Both the position numbers and the translations under genes were made by a program. From contig NZ_JAALEG010000017.1 in the NCBI RefSeq assembly GCF_011058165.1, positions 22,754-86,753 of the forward strand: 64,000 nucleotides of DNA. Direction: 5' to 3'. The notes under the pieces were generated by a model. That model ran no database searches. It was not told the DNA's origin and saw nothing but the letters and a program-made list of their open reading frames with translations. Origin of the DNA: Rhodococcus aetherivorans. Its GTDB lineage: Bacteria > Actinomycetota > Actinomycetes > Mycobacteriales > Mycobacteriaceae. Of the stretch, positions 35,764 through 44,244 are shown piece by piece (the stretch's first letter is position 1; the number at the start of each line of letters is the position of its first letter).

Positions 35764-37287
35764 GTGCTCAATCAAGGTACCGGAACCTGGCCGCACCGAC
35801 GCGCCCGGCAGGCCCCCGACGCGGTCGCGCTCGACTTCCGCGGCACCACCGTCACCTACCGCGAACTCGACGAGCGGGTCACCCGGCTCGCCCACGCCCT
35901 GCGCGCCCGGGGTATCGGCCCCGGAGACCGGGTCGCGCTGCTGTCCGCGAACCACCCCGCCTACCTCGAGGTGCTGTTCGCCGCCGGCCTGCTCGGGGCC
36001 GTGTTCGTGCCGCTCAACGCCCGGCTGACCACCCCCGAGGTGGAGTACTGCCTGGCCGACTCCGGCAGCGCCGTGCTGATCCATTCCGCCGCCCTCGCGG
36101 ACGTCGCCGACGCGGCCGCCACCGCGGCCGGCACCGCCCGGCGCGTGGTCCTCGACGGGGCACCCGACGACCGGGCCGTCGGCTACGAGGAGATCATCGC
36201 GACCGCCCCCGCCGACCGTCTCGACGTCCCGGTCACGCACGACGACCCGTGCTTCATCATGTACACCTCCGGCACCACCGGCCGGCCCAAGGGCGTCGTC
36301 CTCACCCACGGCAACGTGGTGTTCGCGGTGATGAATCCGATCGTCGATCTCGACTTCCTCTCCGACGAGGTGGCCCTGGTCGCCGCACCGCTCTTCCATA
36401 CCGCCGCCTTGAACTTCGTCGCCCTGCCGACCCTGCTCAAGGGCGGCACCGTGATCGTCGAGGAGGGCTTCGAGCCCGGCCGCATCCTGCACCTGATCGA
36501 AACCAAGAGGGTCACGTACTCGTTCGGGGTGCCCACGATGCTCGACGCGATGAGCACCCACCCGAACTGGAACCGCACCGACCTGAGCTCGATCCGTCGC
36601 TGGATCGTCGCGGCCGCACCGGTACCGCCACGGACCCTGCAGACCTACACCGCCCGTGGCGTCCGCCTCTGCCAGGGATACGGATTGACCGAGACCGGCC
36701 CGGGCGCGCTGATCCTCACGCCCAAGGACGCCGAGCGCAAGCTCGGCACCGCGGGCGCCCCGCACTTCTTCACCGACGTGCGCGTCGTCGACCCGGACGG
36801 CACCGAGGTCGCCCCCGGCGACCGCGGCGAGATCCAGATCTCCGGCCCGAACGTGATGCGGCGGTACTGGAATCGCCCCGACGCCACCGCCGAAGCCTTC
36901 ACCGGCGACGGCTGGTTCCGATCCGGCGACGTGGGGGTTCCCGACGAGGACGGCTTCGTCACGATCGTCGACCGGCTCAAGGACATGATCATCTCGGGTG
37001 GCGAGAACATCTACCCCGCCGAGGTGGAGGCCGCCATCCTCGACCTGCCCGGCGTCCTCGGCTGCGCCGTCTTCGGTGTGCCCGACGAGAAGTGGGGTGA
37101 GGTGGGCCGGGCCGCCGTCACCCTCGCCGACGGCGCCACCCTCACCGAGGACGAGCTGTTCGCCTTCCTCGGCGAGCGCCTCGCCAGGTACAAGATCCCC
37201 AAATCCCTTCTCGTTCTCGACGAGATCCCCCGCAACGCCACCGGAAAGATCCGCAAGGACAAGTTGCGCGAGCAGTACGCCCACTGA
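35764..37287 (+). CDS. Acyl-CoA synthetase (AMP-forming, FadD-like)
   Basis: 507 aa, GTG 35764 with GAGGAGA upstream. ANL-family motifs: YTSGTTGRPKGVV (P-loop), GYGLTETGPGA, GWFRSGDVGVPDEDGFVTIVDR and the catalytic Lys motif NATGKIRKD at the C-terminus. It activates a carboxylic acid to acyl-CoA with ATP. It would supply the neighbouring acyl-CoA dehydrogenase, fitting with acid produced by BVMO cleavage and ester hydrolysis. Chain length cannot be told. Confidence 0.92.
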   Translation: MLNQGTGTWPHRRARQAPDAVALDFRGTTVTYRELDERVTRLAHALRARGIGPGDRVALLSANHPAYLEVLFAAGLLGAVFVPLNARLTTPEVEYCLADSGSAVLIHSAALADVADAAATAAGTARRVVLDGAPDDRAVGYEEIIATAPADRLDVPVTHDDPCFIMYTSGTTGRPKGVVLTHGNVVFAVMNPIVDLDFLSDEVALVAAPLFHTAALNFVALPTLLKGGTVIVEEGFEPGRILHLIETKRVTYSFGVPTMLDAMSTHPNWNRTDLSSIRRWIVAAAPVPPRTLQTYTARGVRLCQGYGLTETGPGALILTPKDAERKLGTAGAPHFFTDVRVVDPDGTEVAPGDRGEIQISGPNVMRRYWNRPDATAEAFTGDGWFRSGDVGVPDEDGFVTIVDRLKDMIISGGENIYPAEVEAAILDLPGVLGCAVFGVPDEKWGEVGRAAVTLADGATLTEDELFAFLGERLARYKIPKSLLVLDEIPRNATGKIRKDKLREQYAH

Positions 37288-37312
37288 CCCGACCGCCACG
37301 GCAGGAGCTCCC

Positions 37313-38653
37313 ATGACCGTCACCGCATCCGCGGACATCACTGCGGCCCAGAGAAAGAAGGAAGTTCGACGCGTCGTGCTGTCGAGCTATCTGGGCAGCA
37401 CCATCGAGTTCTACGACTTTCTGCTCTACGCGACCGCGGCAGCGATCGTCTTCGCACCCGTGTTCTTCTCGGACCTGTCCCCGCTCGCCGGGACCATCGC
37501 GTCGATGGGCACGTTCGCCGCGGGCTACCTGGCCCGTCCTTTCGGCGGCGTCGTCTTCGGGCACTTCGGCGACAGGTACGGCCGCAAGTCGATGCTGCTG
37601 ATCTCCATGACGGTCATGGGCGTCGCGTCGTTCCTCATCGGCCTCGTCCCGCCGGCGTCGGCGATCGGATCCTGGGCCGCAATCATTCTCGTGCTGCTGC
37701 GCGTGTGCCAGGGCATCGCCGTGGGCGGTGAGTGGGGCGGCGCGGCGCTCATGTCCCTCGAGCACGTCGGCGGGCGGGGGCGCGGCTTCGCCGCCTCGTT
37801 CACCAACGCCGGCGCACCCACCGGTTCCCTGCTCGGCACCCTCGCCCTGGCGCTGGTGGCGCTGCTGCCCGAGGACGACTTCCTGTCGTGGGGCTGGCGC
37901 ATCCCGTTCCTGCTGTCCGCGGTGATGCTGGCCGTCGGCCTGTTCGTCCGGGCCCGGGTGTCCGAGAGCCCGCTGTTCCGGGAGGCGATGGCCAAGCAGG
38001 CCGAGGTGGACGCCACCGCGGTCGACAGGCGGACCCCGCCGATCCTGAGCGTCCTGCGCCGTCCGCGGAACCTGCTGCTCGTCGCCCTGGGGTGCATGGC
38101 CAGCTTCGGCATCCAGACCATGTTCACCACGTTCGCCATCGGGTACGCGTCCCATTCCGGGGTGACCCGATCGCAGGCGCTCCTGGCGTTCGCCGTCTGC
38201 CAGTTCGTCGCGATCTTCACCCTGCTCGGATTCGCCCGCCTCTCCGACCGCGTCGGCCGACGACCGGTGATGCTCTTCGGTCTCGGCGCGTTCGTCGTGC
38301 TGATCGTGCCGATCCTGGCACTGCTGTCGTCCGGCAACGTCGCCCTGGTGACGCTCGGGTTCGTGCTCGGCTTCGGCGTCTGCCAGTCCGCGACCTACGG
38401 TCCGATGGCGGCGTACATCGCCGAGCAGTTCGGCACCGCGGCCCGGTACACCGGCGCCTCGCTCGGCTACCAGGGCGCGACACTGCTCGGCGCGGGCTTC
38501 ACGCCGGTGATCCTCGCGTCGCTGCAGGCGGCCGCCGGCGGCGGCACCGGCCTGGTCGCGGCGTTCATGATCGGGCTGGCAGTCCTGAGCGCGGTGTTCA
38601 TCCTCCTGGCGAAGGAGAGCAAGGACCGCGACCTGAGCACGTACGAGCACTGA
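37313..38653 (+). CDS. MFS transporter, metabolite:H+ symporter (MHS) type
   Basis: 446 aa from ATG 37313 (GGCAGGAG upstream). N-terminus RRVVLSSYLGSTIEFYDFLLY is the MHS-family signature, GHFGDRYGRKSMLL the MFS loop 2-3 motif, and VCQGIAVGGEWGGAALM helix 4. About 12 hydrophobic segments. Likely imports an organic acid or other pathway substrate with a proton. Last gene of the operon, ended by a strong hairpin. Confidence 0.92.
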   Translation: MTVTASADITAAQRKKEVRRVVLSSYLGSTIEFYDFLLYATAAAIVFAPVFFSDLSPLAGTIASMGTFAAGYLARPFGGVVFGHFGDRYGRKSMLLISMTVMGVASFLIGLVPPASAIGSWAAIILVLLRVCQGIAVGGEWGGAALMSLEHVGGRGRGFAASFTNAGAPTGSLLGTLALALVALLPEDDFLSWGWRIPFLLSAVMLAVGLFVRARVSESPLFREAMAKQAEVDATAVDRRTPPILSVLRRPRNLLLVALGCMASFGIQTMFTTFAIGYASHSGVTRSQALLAFAVCQFVAIFTLLGFARLSDRVGRRPVMLFGLGAFVVLIVPILALLSSGNVALVTLGFVLGFGVCQSATYGPMAAYIAEQFGTAARYTGASLGYQGATLLGAGFTPVILASLQAAAGGGTGLVAAFMIGLAVLSAVFILLAKESKDRDLSTYEH

Positions 38654-38666
38654 ATCCTCGAACCGT

Positions 38667-38700
38667 GAAGGGCGCGCAGGGACTTCCCTGCGCGCCCTTC
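38667..38700 (+). terminator. Strong hairpin after the MHS transporter gene
   Basis: A perfect 15-bp stem, GAAGGGCGCGCAGGG (38667-38681) with CCCTGCGCGCCCTTC (38686-38700), loop ACTT, 13 bases after the stop. Confidence 0.9.
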
Positions 38701-38748
38701 GTCGTTCAGCGCCGCAGTCGTTCAGCGCCGCAGTCGTTCAGCGCCGCA
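38701..38748. repeat. Three tandem 16-bp repeats
   Basis: GTCGTTCAGCGCCGCA occurs three times exactly, directly after the terminator stem. It lies in the 266-bp gap before phzF and looks like slippage-generated DNA; no function is evident. Confidence 0.95.
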
Positions 38749-38919
38749 TCGGCACGTGATCGATCCCGGCCTCGAGGTGGTTCGGACCGATGCGGTCGAG
38801 CGTCGCGGAACGGATGGTCGGCACTGAGCCCATCGCAGGGTCGCCGGCGTATTCGGATGCGCCCCGCCGGCGCCGCGACCACAATCGTCGGGACGGAACC
38901 GACGAAGGAGACACAGCCG

Positions 38920-39765
38920 ATGGTGCAGCCACGTTCCCGGAACTTCGCGCAGGTCGACGTGTTCGCCGCCGAGCCGTACCGGGGAAACCCGGTCGCGGTC
39001 GTCCTCGACGGCGACGGCATCCCCGACGAGGCGATGGCGCAGTTCGCGGCGTGGACGAACCTGTCCGAGACCACGTTCGTTCTTCCCCCGACGACCCCCG
39101 AGGCCGACTACCGGCTGCGCATCTTCACCCCCGGCGCGGAGATCCCGTTCGCCGGCCATCCCACGCTCGGCTCGGCGCACGCGTGGCTCGAGGCCGGCGG
39201 CGTGCCGAAAACCCCGGGCCTTCTCGTCCAGGAATGCGGAGCCGGACTCGTCGAACTGCGCCACACCGACGAGTCGGCAGCGTTCCGCGCCCCCGAGCTG
39301 GTCCGTCGCGGCGACCTCGACGAGGACCACCTGGCCCGCATCGCCCGTGGCCTCGGGATCGCGCGCGAGCGGATCGTGGCCCACAACTGGGTCGACAACG
39401 GGCCCGGCTGGGCTGCGGTCCTGCTCGAGTCCGCGCAGGACGTGCTCGACCTCGAACCCGACGACCAGCACATGCGCGACCTGATGCTCGGTGTCGTCGG
39501 CCCCTACCCGCCGGGATCGCCGCAGCAGTTCGAGGTCCGCGCCTTCGCCGCGCCCGTCGGCGTCAAGGAGGACCCGGTGACGGGAAGCCTCAACGCCGGC
39601 CTGGCCCAGTGGCTGATCGGCGCCGGCATCGCGCCGGCCGACTACCGAGCGAGCCAGGGGACGCGCGTCGGCCGCCGCGGCATCGTGACCGTGCACTCGT
39701 CGGGCGACGAGGTGTGGATCGGCGGACACAGCACGACGTGCATCCGCGGGACCGTGCACCTGTAG
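38920..39765 (+). CDS. PhzF-family isomerase/epimerase-like protein
   Basis: 281 aa from ATG 38920 with GAAGGAG upstream. The two-lobed PhzF/DapF-like fold is marked by YRGNPVAVV, the catalytic Glu in NLSETTFVLPP, GAEIPFAGHPTLGSAHAW and DPVTGSLNAGLAQWL. The name comes from phenazine synthesis, but no other phenazine gene is present and most PhzF homologues have unknown substrates. Single-gene unit between the 16-bp repeats and the DUF3703 gene. Confidence 0.9.
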   Translation: MVQPRSRNFAQVDVFAAEPYRGNPVAVVLDGDGIPDEAMAQFAAWTNLSETTFVLPPTTPEADYRLRIFTPGAEIPFAGHPTLGSAHAWLEAGGVPKTPGLLVQECGAGLVELRHTDESAAFRAPELVRRGDLDEDHLARIARGLGIARERIVAHNWVDNGPGWAAVLLESAQDVLDLEPDDQHMRDLMLGVVGPYPPGSPQQFEVRAFAAPVGVKEDPVTGSLNAGLAQWLIGAGIAPADYRASQGTRVGRRGIVTVHSSGDEVWIGGHSTTCIRGTVHL

Positions 39766-39813
39766 GAGCCGGTCGTGAGCGGGGTCCGCCCCTCCGAATC
39801 CGGGGGTGGGCGA

Positions 39814-40155
39814 CTACGCCGACAGCGCCCGGGCCAGATCGGCCGGAACCGGCATCGGGGTCGTCAGGCCGGCGGCGACCCGTCCGGTGTTGCCTTCGGG
39901 ATACCGGCCGGTCATCGAACCGGGAGCAGCGACGACGATCCGCACGACCTGCCCGAGGGCCTCGCGGCGGTCACGGCAGCGCAGCGCCAGGGCGAGCATC
40001 GCGACGTGATTGCAGGTGTGCAACCACGGATCCGGCTGGGACAGGATGTGCGCCCGTTCGAGGTGGCGCCACCGTTGCTGCGGGTCGCCGGCAGTTTTCG
40101 ACGCGGCCATCTCCCGTCGGTAGAGGTCCCGGGCGACGGTACCGATGCGCGGCAT
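39814..40155 (-). CDS. DUF3703 protein
   Basis: 113 aa from ATG 40155 with AAAGGA upstream; longer readings upstream are rejected. The central HLERAHILSQPDPWLHTCNH, then LGQVVRIVVAAPGSMTGRYPEGNTGR, are typical of DUF3703. Conserved His and Cys residues suggest metal or redox chemistry but no role is known. It is convergent with phzF (48 bases). Confidence 0.8.
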   Translation of the reverse strand: MPRIGTVARDLYRREMAASKTAGDPQQRWRHLERAHILSQPDPWLHTCNHVAMLALALRCRDRREALGQVVRIVVAAPGSMTGRYPEGNTGRVAAGLTTPMPVPADLARALSA

Positions 40156-40494
40156 GACCGATCCTTTCGGTGAACGTTGTCGAACGCGAGCTGTCAGCAG
40201 CATTCCTCGGTCTCGGCCGCCGAGCAAGAACGGGCCGCCACGGGTCGATCGTTCACACACGTCCGTGGCCGGAATTCCCGCTCCCCCTCTGCGCAACGAG
40301 TAATCCGAGGACGGTCAGGACTGTAGTGACCGCAGCGCGGGTGCGGCCCACGTGGTCGTCTTCGTCGCGCTCTCGCAGCGACGGCCCTCGTCCTCACCCT
40401 TCTCGCCGTGACGAAGGACGGCCGGCGTCCCCGTCGCCGCAGGCGCCACTAGGATCGGCGATCAGGTGCCGATCACAGCAGTCGAGGACAAGTG
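40156..40494. other. Intergenic region without a supported gene
   Basis: 339 bp. Open frames here lack SD sites and conserved features. Near the right end GATCGGC (40453-40459) and GCCGATC (40468-40474) form an inverted repeat 21 bases before the next gene, which could be an operator or a leader hairpin. Confidence 0.5.
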
Positions 40495-40929
40495 ATGGAA
40501 ACTCTCGCACGCTACGTGGAACTGTTCGTGCCGATGCTCTGGCTCGGGATGGTGCTCGCCATCTCCTTCCTCGAAGCACCCCTGAAGTTCCGGGCGCCGG
40601 GAATCACCATCCCCCTCGGACTCGGTATCGGTCGCCTGGTGTTCCGGGCACTCAACACGGTGGAGGGGGTCCTCGCCCTCGTGCTGATCACGGCGTGCCT
40701 GGTCTCGTCGCCCGGCACGACCGGATGGATCCTGCTCCTCGTGACGGTGGCCGTGCTGGCGGTCCAGGTGGCGGTGATCCGCCCGCCGCTGACGCGCCGC
40801 TCGAACCGCATCCTCGCGGGGGAGGACGCACCCCGCTCGAAGGTGCACTACGCCTATGTGGCGCTCGAGATCGTCAAGGTCGCACTGCTGATCGCGCTGG
40901 CGATCGTGCTGGCGCGCACGTTCGTCTGA
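40495..40929 (+). CDS. Small four-helix membrane protein
   Basis: 144 aa from ATG 40495. Hydrophobic segments at about 8-25, 50-72, 77-96 and 122-142. The conserved-looking stretch AISFLEAPLKFRAPGITIPLG, then RLVFRALNTVEG, recurs in actinobacterial proteins of unknown role. No catalytic or transport motif that allows a function. Stands alone between two gaps. Confidence 0.75.
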   Translation: METLARYVELFVPMLWLGMVLAISFLEAPLKFRAPGITIPLGLGIGRLVFRALNTVEGVLALVLITACLVSSPGTTGWILLLVTVAVLAVQVAVIRPPLTRRSNRILAGEDAPRSKVHYAYVALEIVKVALLIALAIVLARTFV

Positions 40930-41046
40930 CGCCGCCCCGGCGCACCGGGCTCCCTGGTCCGCCCGAACAGCGCGCGTCCTCGGCGCGGTGCACCCTCGCC
41001 CGGTGGGCGGGGCCGGCCCCTCGTCGTCACCTCGGGTCGTGTCGGC

Positions 41047-41439
41047 TCACCCGGCGGGCCGCTCCTCGGTCGGCGACGTCGTGGCGCCACCCGGGGTCTC
41101 GGAGGGCTCCGCCGACTTGCGGGTCTCGTCGGCCACCGGCCGTCCGGCACCCCCGGTGCTCGCCTCTCCCCTGTCGTCCGGCGCGGGACGGACATCCCCG
41201 CGCTCCGTCCGCCCCTCGTAGGGCGGGACGGCCGCGTCCGCATCCCCGACCGTCGTGGTGTGCCCGGGTCGGTGCGACCCCGCGTCGCCGGGGTCGACGG
41301 AGATCATCTCGTCGTCCTCGAACGCGCCGGCGGGGCGGTCCGCGGGCCCTCCTCCGGGGCCGGTGGAGCCCATGTCGCGCGAGCCGGGGGCACCCCGCTC
41401 CGACTGCGGCTCCTCTTGCCTTCCGGTTCCGTCGTTCAT
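41047..41439 (-). CDS. Hydrophilic, probably disordered protein
   Basis: 130 aa from ATG 41439 with GAGGAGA upstream. The composition is Gly, Pro, Asp, Glu, Arg and Thr rich with almost no large hydrophobics, apart from FEDDEMISVDPGD. No domain, signal or membrane segment. Coding is supported by the SD and by lack of any competing frame with one. Function unknown. Confidence 0.55.
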   Translation of the reverse strand: MNDGTGRQEEPQSERGAPGSRDMGSTGPGGGPADRPAGAFEDDEMISVDPGDAGSHRPGHTTTVGDADAAVPPYEGRTERGDVRPAPDDRGEASTGGAGRPVADETRKSAEPSETPGGATTSPTEERPAG

Positions 41440-41618
41440 CGCTTCTCCTCGGGGATTCGAGCATTCCGACGAATGGACCCCCTCACTCCATCCGAGCACG
41501 CGGCGCCGCGTTTGTCGACAGTCGATCTCGCCGGGGAGACGGCAGGACGCCCCACTGCGGACCGCGCCGCACGAAGGTCCCGGCGGAACGGGACGAACCG
41601 GCCCGACGGCCGAAAGAC

Positions 41619-41648
41619 TGTTCAGTTGTTCAGGTGGGCAGCTAGAAT
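41619..41648 (+). promoter_or_regulatory. Promoter of the Ni/Co importer operon with direct repeat
   Basis: TGTTCAG occurs twice (41619-41625 and 41627-41633), overlapping the -35 position for the -10 hexamer TAGAAT (41643-41648). The position is right for a metal-responsive repressor, perhaps the ArsR-family protein at 59990. Confidence 0.5.
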
Positions 41649-41700
41649 CGCGTCGACGCATCCTCACGTCTCGGAGGTTCTTCCGATGGACGTCGTAGCC

Positions 41701-42375
41701 ATGCACATGAGCGACGGTCTGCTCGACGCGCGGACCTCGCTGGCGTTCTTCGTCGTCGCCGCGCTCGGCCTCGCGGTGGCGCTCCGCAGGGCCCGGTCCG
41801 GGCTCGACGAGCGCATCGCTCCCCTGGCCGGCCTCGTCGCGGCCTTCGTCTTCGCCCTGCAGATGATCAACTTTCCGGTCCTGCCGGGGGTGAGCGGGCA
41901 CGTACTCGGCGGCGCGCTCGCCGCCGTCCTGGTCGGTCCCGCGACCGCCGCCCTGTGCCTGACGGTCGTGCTGGTCGTGCAGTCACTGCTCTTCGCCGAC
42001 GGCGGTCTCACCGCCCTCGGCGCCAACGTCACCAACATGGCCCTGCTCGGCGTGCTCGCCGGGTACGGCACGGCCGTGGCGCTGCGTCCGCTGCTGCGCC
42101 GGTACCCGTGCGGACCGGCCCTCGGCGTGATCTCTTTTGCCGCAGCGCTGGTCGCGACGGTCGCCGCGGCGACCGGGTTCCTGGTCGAGTACGCGGTCGG
42201 CGGCACCGCCGGGTCCGCCGGCACCGTCGCTGCGTTCCTGCTCGGCACCCACGTTCTCATCGGCGCCGGTGAGGGACTCGTCACCGCCGTCACCGTCGTC
42301 GCGGTGGCACGGGCGCGGCCCGACATCGTCCATCTGCTCCGCCCGCTGCGGCCGCCGACCCGGGCACCGGCATGA
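41701..42375 (+). CDS. cbiM: Ni/Co ECF importer substrate-specific component (CbiM/NikM)
   Basis: 224 aa from ATG 41701, giving the N-terminus MHMSDGLL. In CbiM/NikM the N-terminal Met-His pair itself binds the metal, so this start is favoured on function. ATG 41686 (MDVVAM first) is better placed after GGAGG (41676-41680) and would need processing. VSGHVLGGALAAVLVGP supplies the further His ligand. About seven membrane helices. First of four coupled genes; nickel is the likely cargo because a [NiFe]-hydrogenase follows. Confidence 0.85.
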   Translation: MHMSDGLLDARTSLAFFVVAALGLAVALRRARSGLDERIAPLAGLVAAFVFALQMINFPVLPGVSGHVLGGALAAVLVGPATAALCLTVVLVVQSLLFADGGLTALGANVTNMALLGVLAGYGTAVALRPLLRRYPCGPALGVISFAAALVATVAAATGFLVEYAVGGTAGSAGTVAAFLLGTHVLIGAGEGLVTAVTVVAVARARPDIVHLLRPLRPPTRAPA

Positions 42376-42734
42376 CGCGCCGGCGTCTCCTGATCCTGTT
42401 CGCGGTGGCGGCGTTTCTGTGCGCGGGGATGCTTTCGTACCTTGCCGATTCGAGCCCCGACGGCCTCGAGGCCGCGACCGCGCGGGGGTGTGCCGTGGTC
42501 GAAGTCGACGGTAGCGCCACGGTCACCGGGGAGTGCCTGGCGGGTGAGGCCACCGATCATCCGTGGGACGCGGGTCCGCTGGCCGGTTACACGGTCGGCG
42601 GCCACACCGGATCCACCGGCGTGGCCGGGGTTCTCGGCGTCGCCGCGACCTCGGCGGTGGCCGCCGCGCTGTTCCGTCTCCTCGTCCGTCGACGGGGCGC
42701 ATCCGGGAACAGGACTCCGGGAGCGCGGCCGTGA
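42372..42734 (+). CDS. CbiN/NikN-like small subunit of the Ni/Co importer
   Basis: 120 aa, ATG overlapping the cbiM stop (ATGA). Two hydrophobic segments (about 7-24 and 80-100) flank an outside loop containing SSPDGLEAAT; PDGLE is the hallmark of CbiN/NikN components. It helps load metal into the CbiM part. Short Cys pair in the loop (RGCAVVEV, GECLAG) is unusual and may form a disulfide. Confidence 0.82.
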   Translation: MTRRRLLILFAVAAFLCAGMLSYLADSSPDGLEAATARGCAVVEVDGSATVTGECLAGEATDHPWDAGPLAGYTVGGHTGSTGVAGVLGVAATSAVAAALFRLLVRRRGASGNRTPGARP

Positions 42735-43489
42735 CCACCGCGCTGCGGGGCGGGCCTGCACGCGCGACGACTGCTGTGCACCGCCTGCCCACCGAGGTGA
42801 AGATCGTCGCCGCAACGGCATTCGTCTTCGTCGTGGTCGCCACTCCGCGCGAGGCGATGTGGGCCTTCGCCCTCCATTTCGCGGTCGTCGCGGCGATCTG
42901 CGCACTCGCCGGGATCCGCTGCGCCTGGCTGGCGCCGCGCATGTCGATCGAGGCTCCGTTCGTCGCGCTCGCCGTCCTGCTCCCGTTCGCCGAGGCCGGC
43001 GACCGGGTCGACGTCCTGGGGTTCTCCCTGTCGGTTCCGGGCCTGTACGCGGCGTGGGGCATCCTCGTCAAGGGCACCCTCGGGGTGCTCGTCTCCCTCG
43101 TCCTCGCGGCCACCACCCCGGCCCAGGACCTGCCCGCCGGCCTGGCCCGCCTCCGGGTTCCGGCACTGCTCACGACGGTGGCGGTGCTCATGCTGCGCTA
43201 TCTCGAACTGCTTGCCGCCGAGGCGAACCGAATGCACCGTGCCCGGATCTCCCGCGGCGACGACCCGCGCACCCTCCACCGCATCGGAGCGACGGCCCGG
43301 GGAATCGGGGGGCTGTTCGTCCGCGCCTACGAGCGCGGTGAGCGGGTGCATCTGGCCATGCTCTCCCGCGGATTCACCGGTGCCGTCCCGGCCTCCGGTC
43401 CTCCCGCCACCGCGATGGCCTGGACTGCGGGCCTGCTGCCGGCCGCCGTCGCCGGTGCCGTCTGCGCCGCCGCCTGGGTGACGGCATGA
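42731..43489 (+). CDS. cbiQ: ECF transporter transmembrane component (CbiQ/EcfT)
   Basis: 252 aa from GTG 42731, overlapping the upstream stop. Five to six helices. The coupling motifs of EcfT proteins (A-R-G) are seen around AEANRMHRARISRGDD and AMLSRGFTG, which touch the ATPase. Joins CbiM to the ATPase CbiO. Confidence 0.88.
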   Translation: MTTALRGGPARATTAVHRLPTEVKIVAATAFVFVVVATPREAMWAFALHFAVVAAICALAGIRCAWLAPRMSIEAPFVALAVLLPFAEAGDRVDVLGFSLSVPGLYAAWGILVKGTLGVLVSLVLAATTPAQDLPAGLARLRVPALLTTVAVLMLRYLELLAAEANRMHRARISRGDDPRTLHRIGATARGIGGLFVRAYERGERVHLAMLSRGFTGAVPASGPPATAMAWTAGLLPAAVAGAVCAAAWVTA

Positions 43490-44238
43490 CCGCGGAGCCG
43501 GCCGTGCTGCTGACGGGGGTACGGCACGTCCACCCCGACGGGCACTGCGCCCTCGACGGCATCGACCTCGCCGTCACCGCCGGTGAGCGGGTCGCGGTCC
43601 TCGGCCCGAACGGCGCCGGCAAGACCACCCTGATGCTGCACCTGAACGGCGTACTGGCGCCGTCGTCCGGGACCGTCCGGATCGGCGGGCTGCCGGTCGC
43701 GCGGAACACCCTGCGTGAGATCCGGCGACGGGTCGGACTGGTGTTCCAGGATCCCGACGACCAGTTGTTCATGCCGACCGTCGCACAGGACGTGGCGTTC
43801 GGGCCCGCCAACTTCGGCGTTTCCGCAGCCGAACTCGACGCCCGGGTCCGCGAGGCCCTCGAGGCGGTCGGCATGACCGAGCACGCCGGCCGCAACACCG
43901 CGCGTCTGTCCGCGGGTCAGCGTCGACGGGTCGCCCTCGCCACCGTGCTGGCGTGCCGGCCCGACGTTCTGGTCCTGGACGAGCCGTCCACCGACCTCGA
44001 TCCCGTCGCCCGCCGGGAACTGGCCGAGGTCCTCCTCGGCATCGACGCCACCCTGCTGCTGGTCACCCACGACCTGCCGTACGCCGCGCAGGTGTGCAGC
44101 CGGGCCGTGATCGTGAGCGACGGACGACTCGTCGCGGACGGTCCGATCACCGCCCTGCTCGCCGACGCCGACCTGCTCGCCGCGAACCGGCTGGAACTGC
44201 CGTGGGGATTCACCCTGCCGGAGACCGACCCGCGCTGA
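43486..44238 (+). CDS. cbiO: ECF transporter ATPase (CbiO)
   Basis: 250 aa, ATG overlapping the cbiQ stop. Walker A GPNGAGKT, Q-loop LVFQDPDDQLFMPTV, signature RLSAGQRRRVALA (LSAGQ in place of LSGGQ), Walker B VLVLDEPSTDLDP and H-loop VTHDLPYA. Drives metal uptake with ATP. Only one ATPase is encoded, so it should act as a homodimer. Its end is 6 bases from the convergent DUF6390 gene. Confidence 0.93.
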   Translation: MTAEPAVLLTGVRHVHPDGHCALDGIDLAVTAGERVAVLGPNGAGKTTLMLHLNGVLAPSSGTVRIGGLPVARNTLREIRRRVGLVFQDPDDQLFMPTVAQDVAFGPANFGVSAAELDARVREALEAVGMTEHAGRNTARLSAGQRRRVALATVLACRPDVLVLDEPSTDLDPVARRELAEVLLGIDATLLLVTHDLPYAAQVCSRAVIVSDGRLVADGPITALLADADLLAANRLELPWGFTLPETDPR

Positions 44239-44244
44239 GCGCCG

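Noticed and set aside
38920..39765. Phenazine biosynthetic cluster
   Set aside because: Only a PhzF-family gene is present; such homologues are widespread without phenazine synthesis.
40194..40397. 67-aa minus-strand frame ending in a Cys-rich EECC tail
   Set aside because: No ribosome site, Arg-rich composition typical of shadow frames; the Cys tail alone is not enough.
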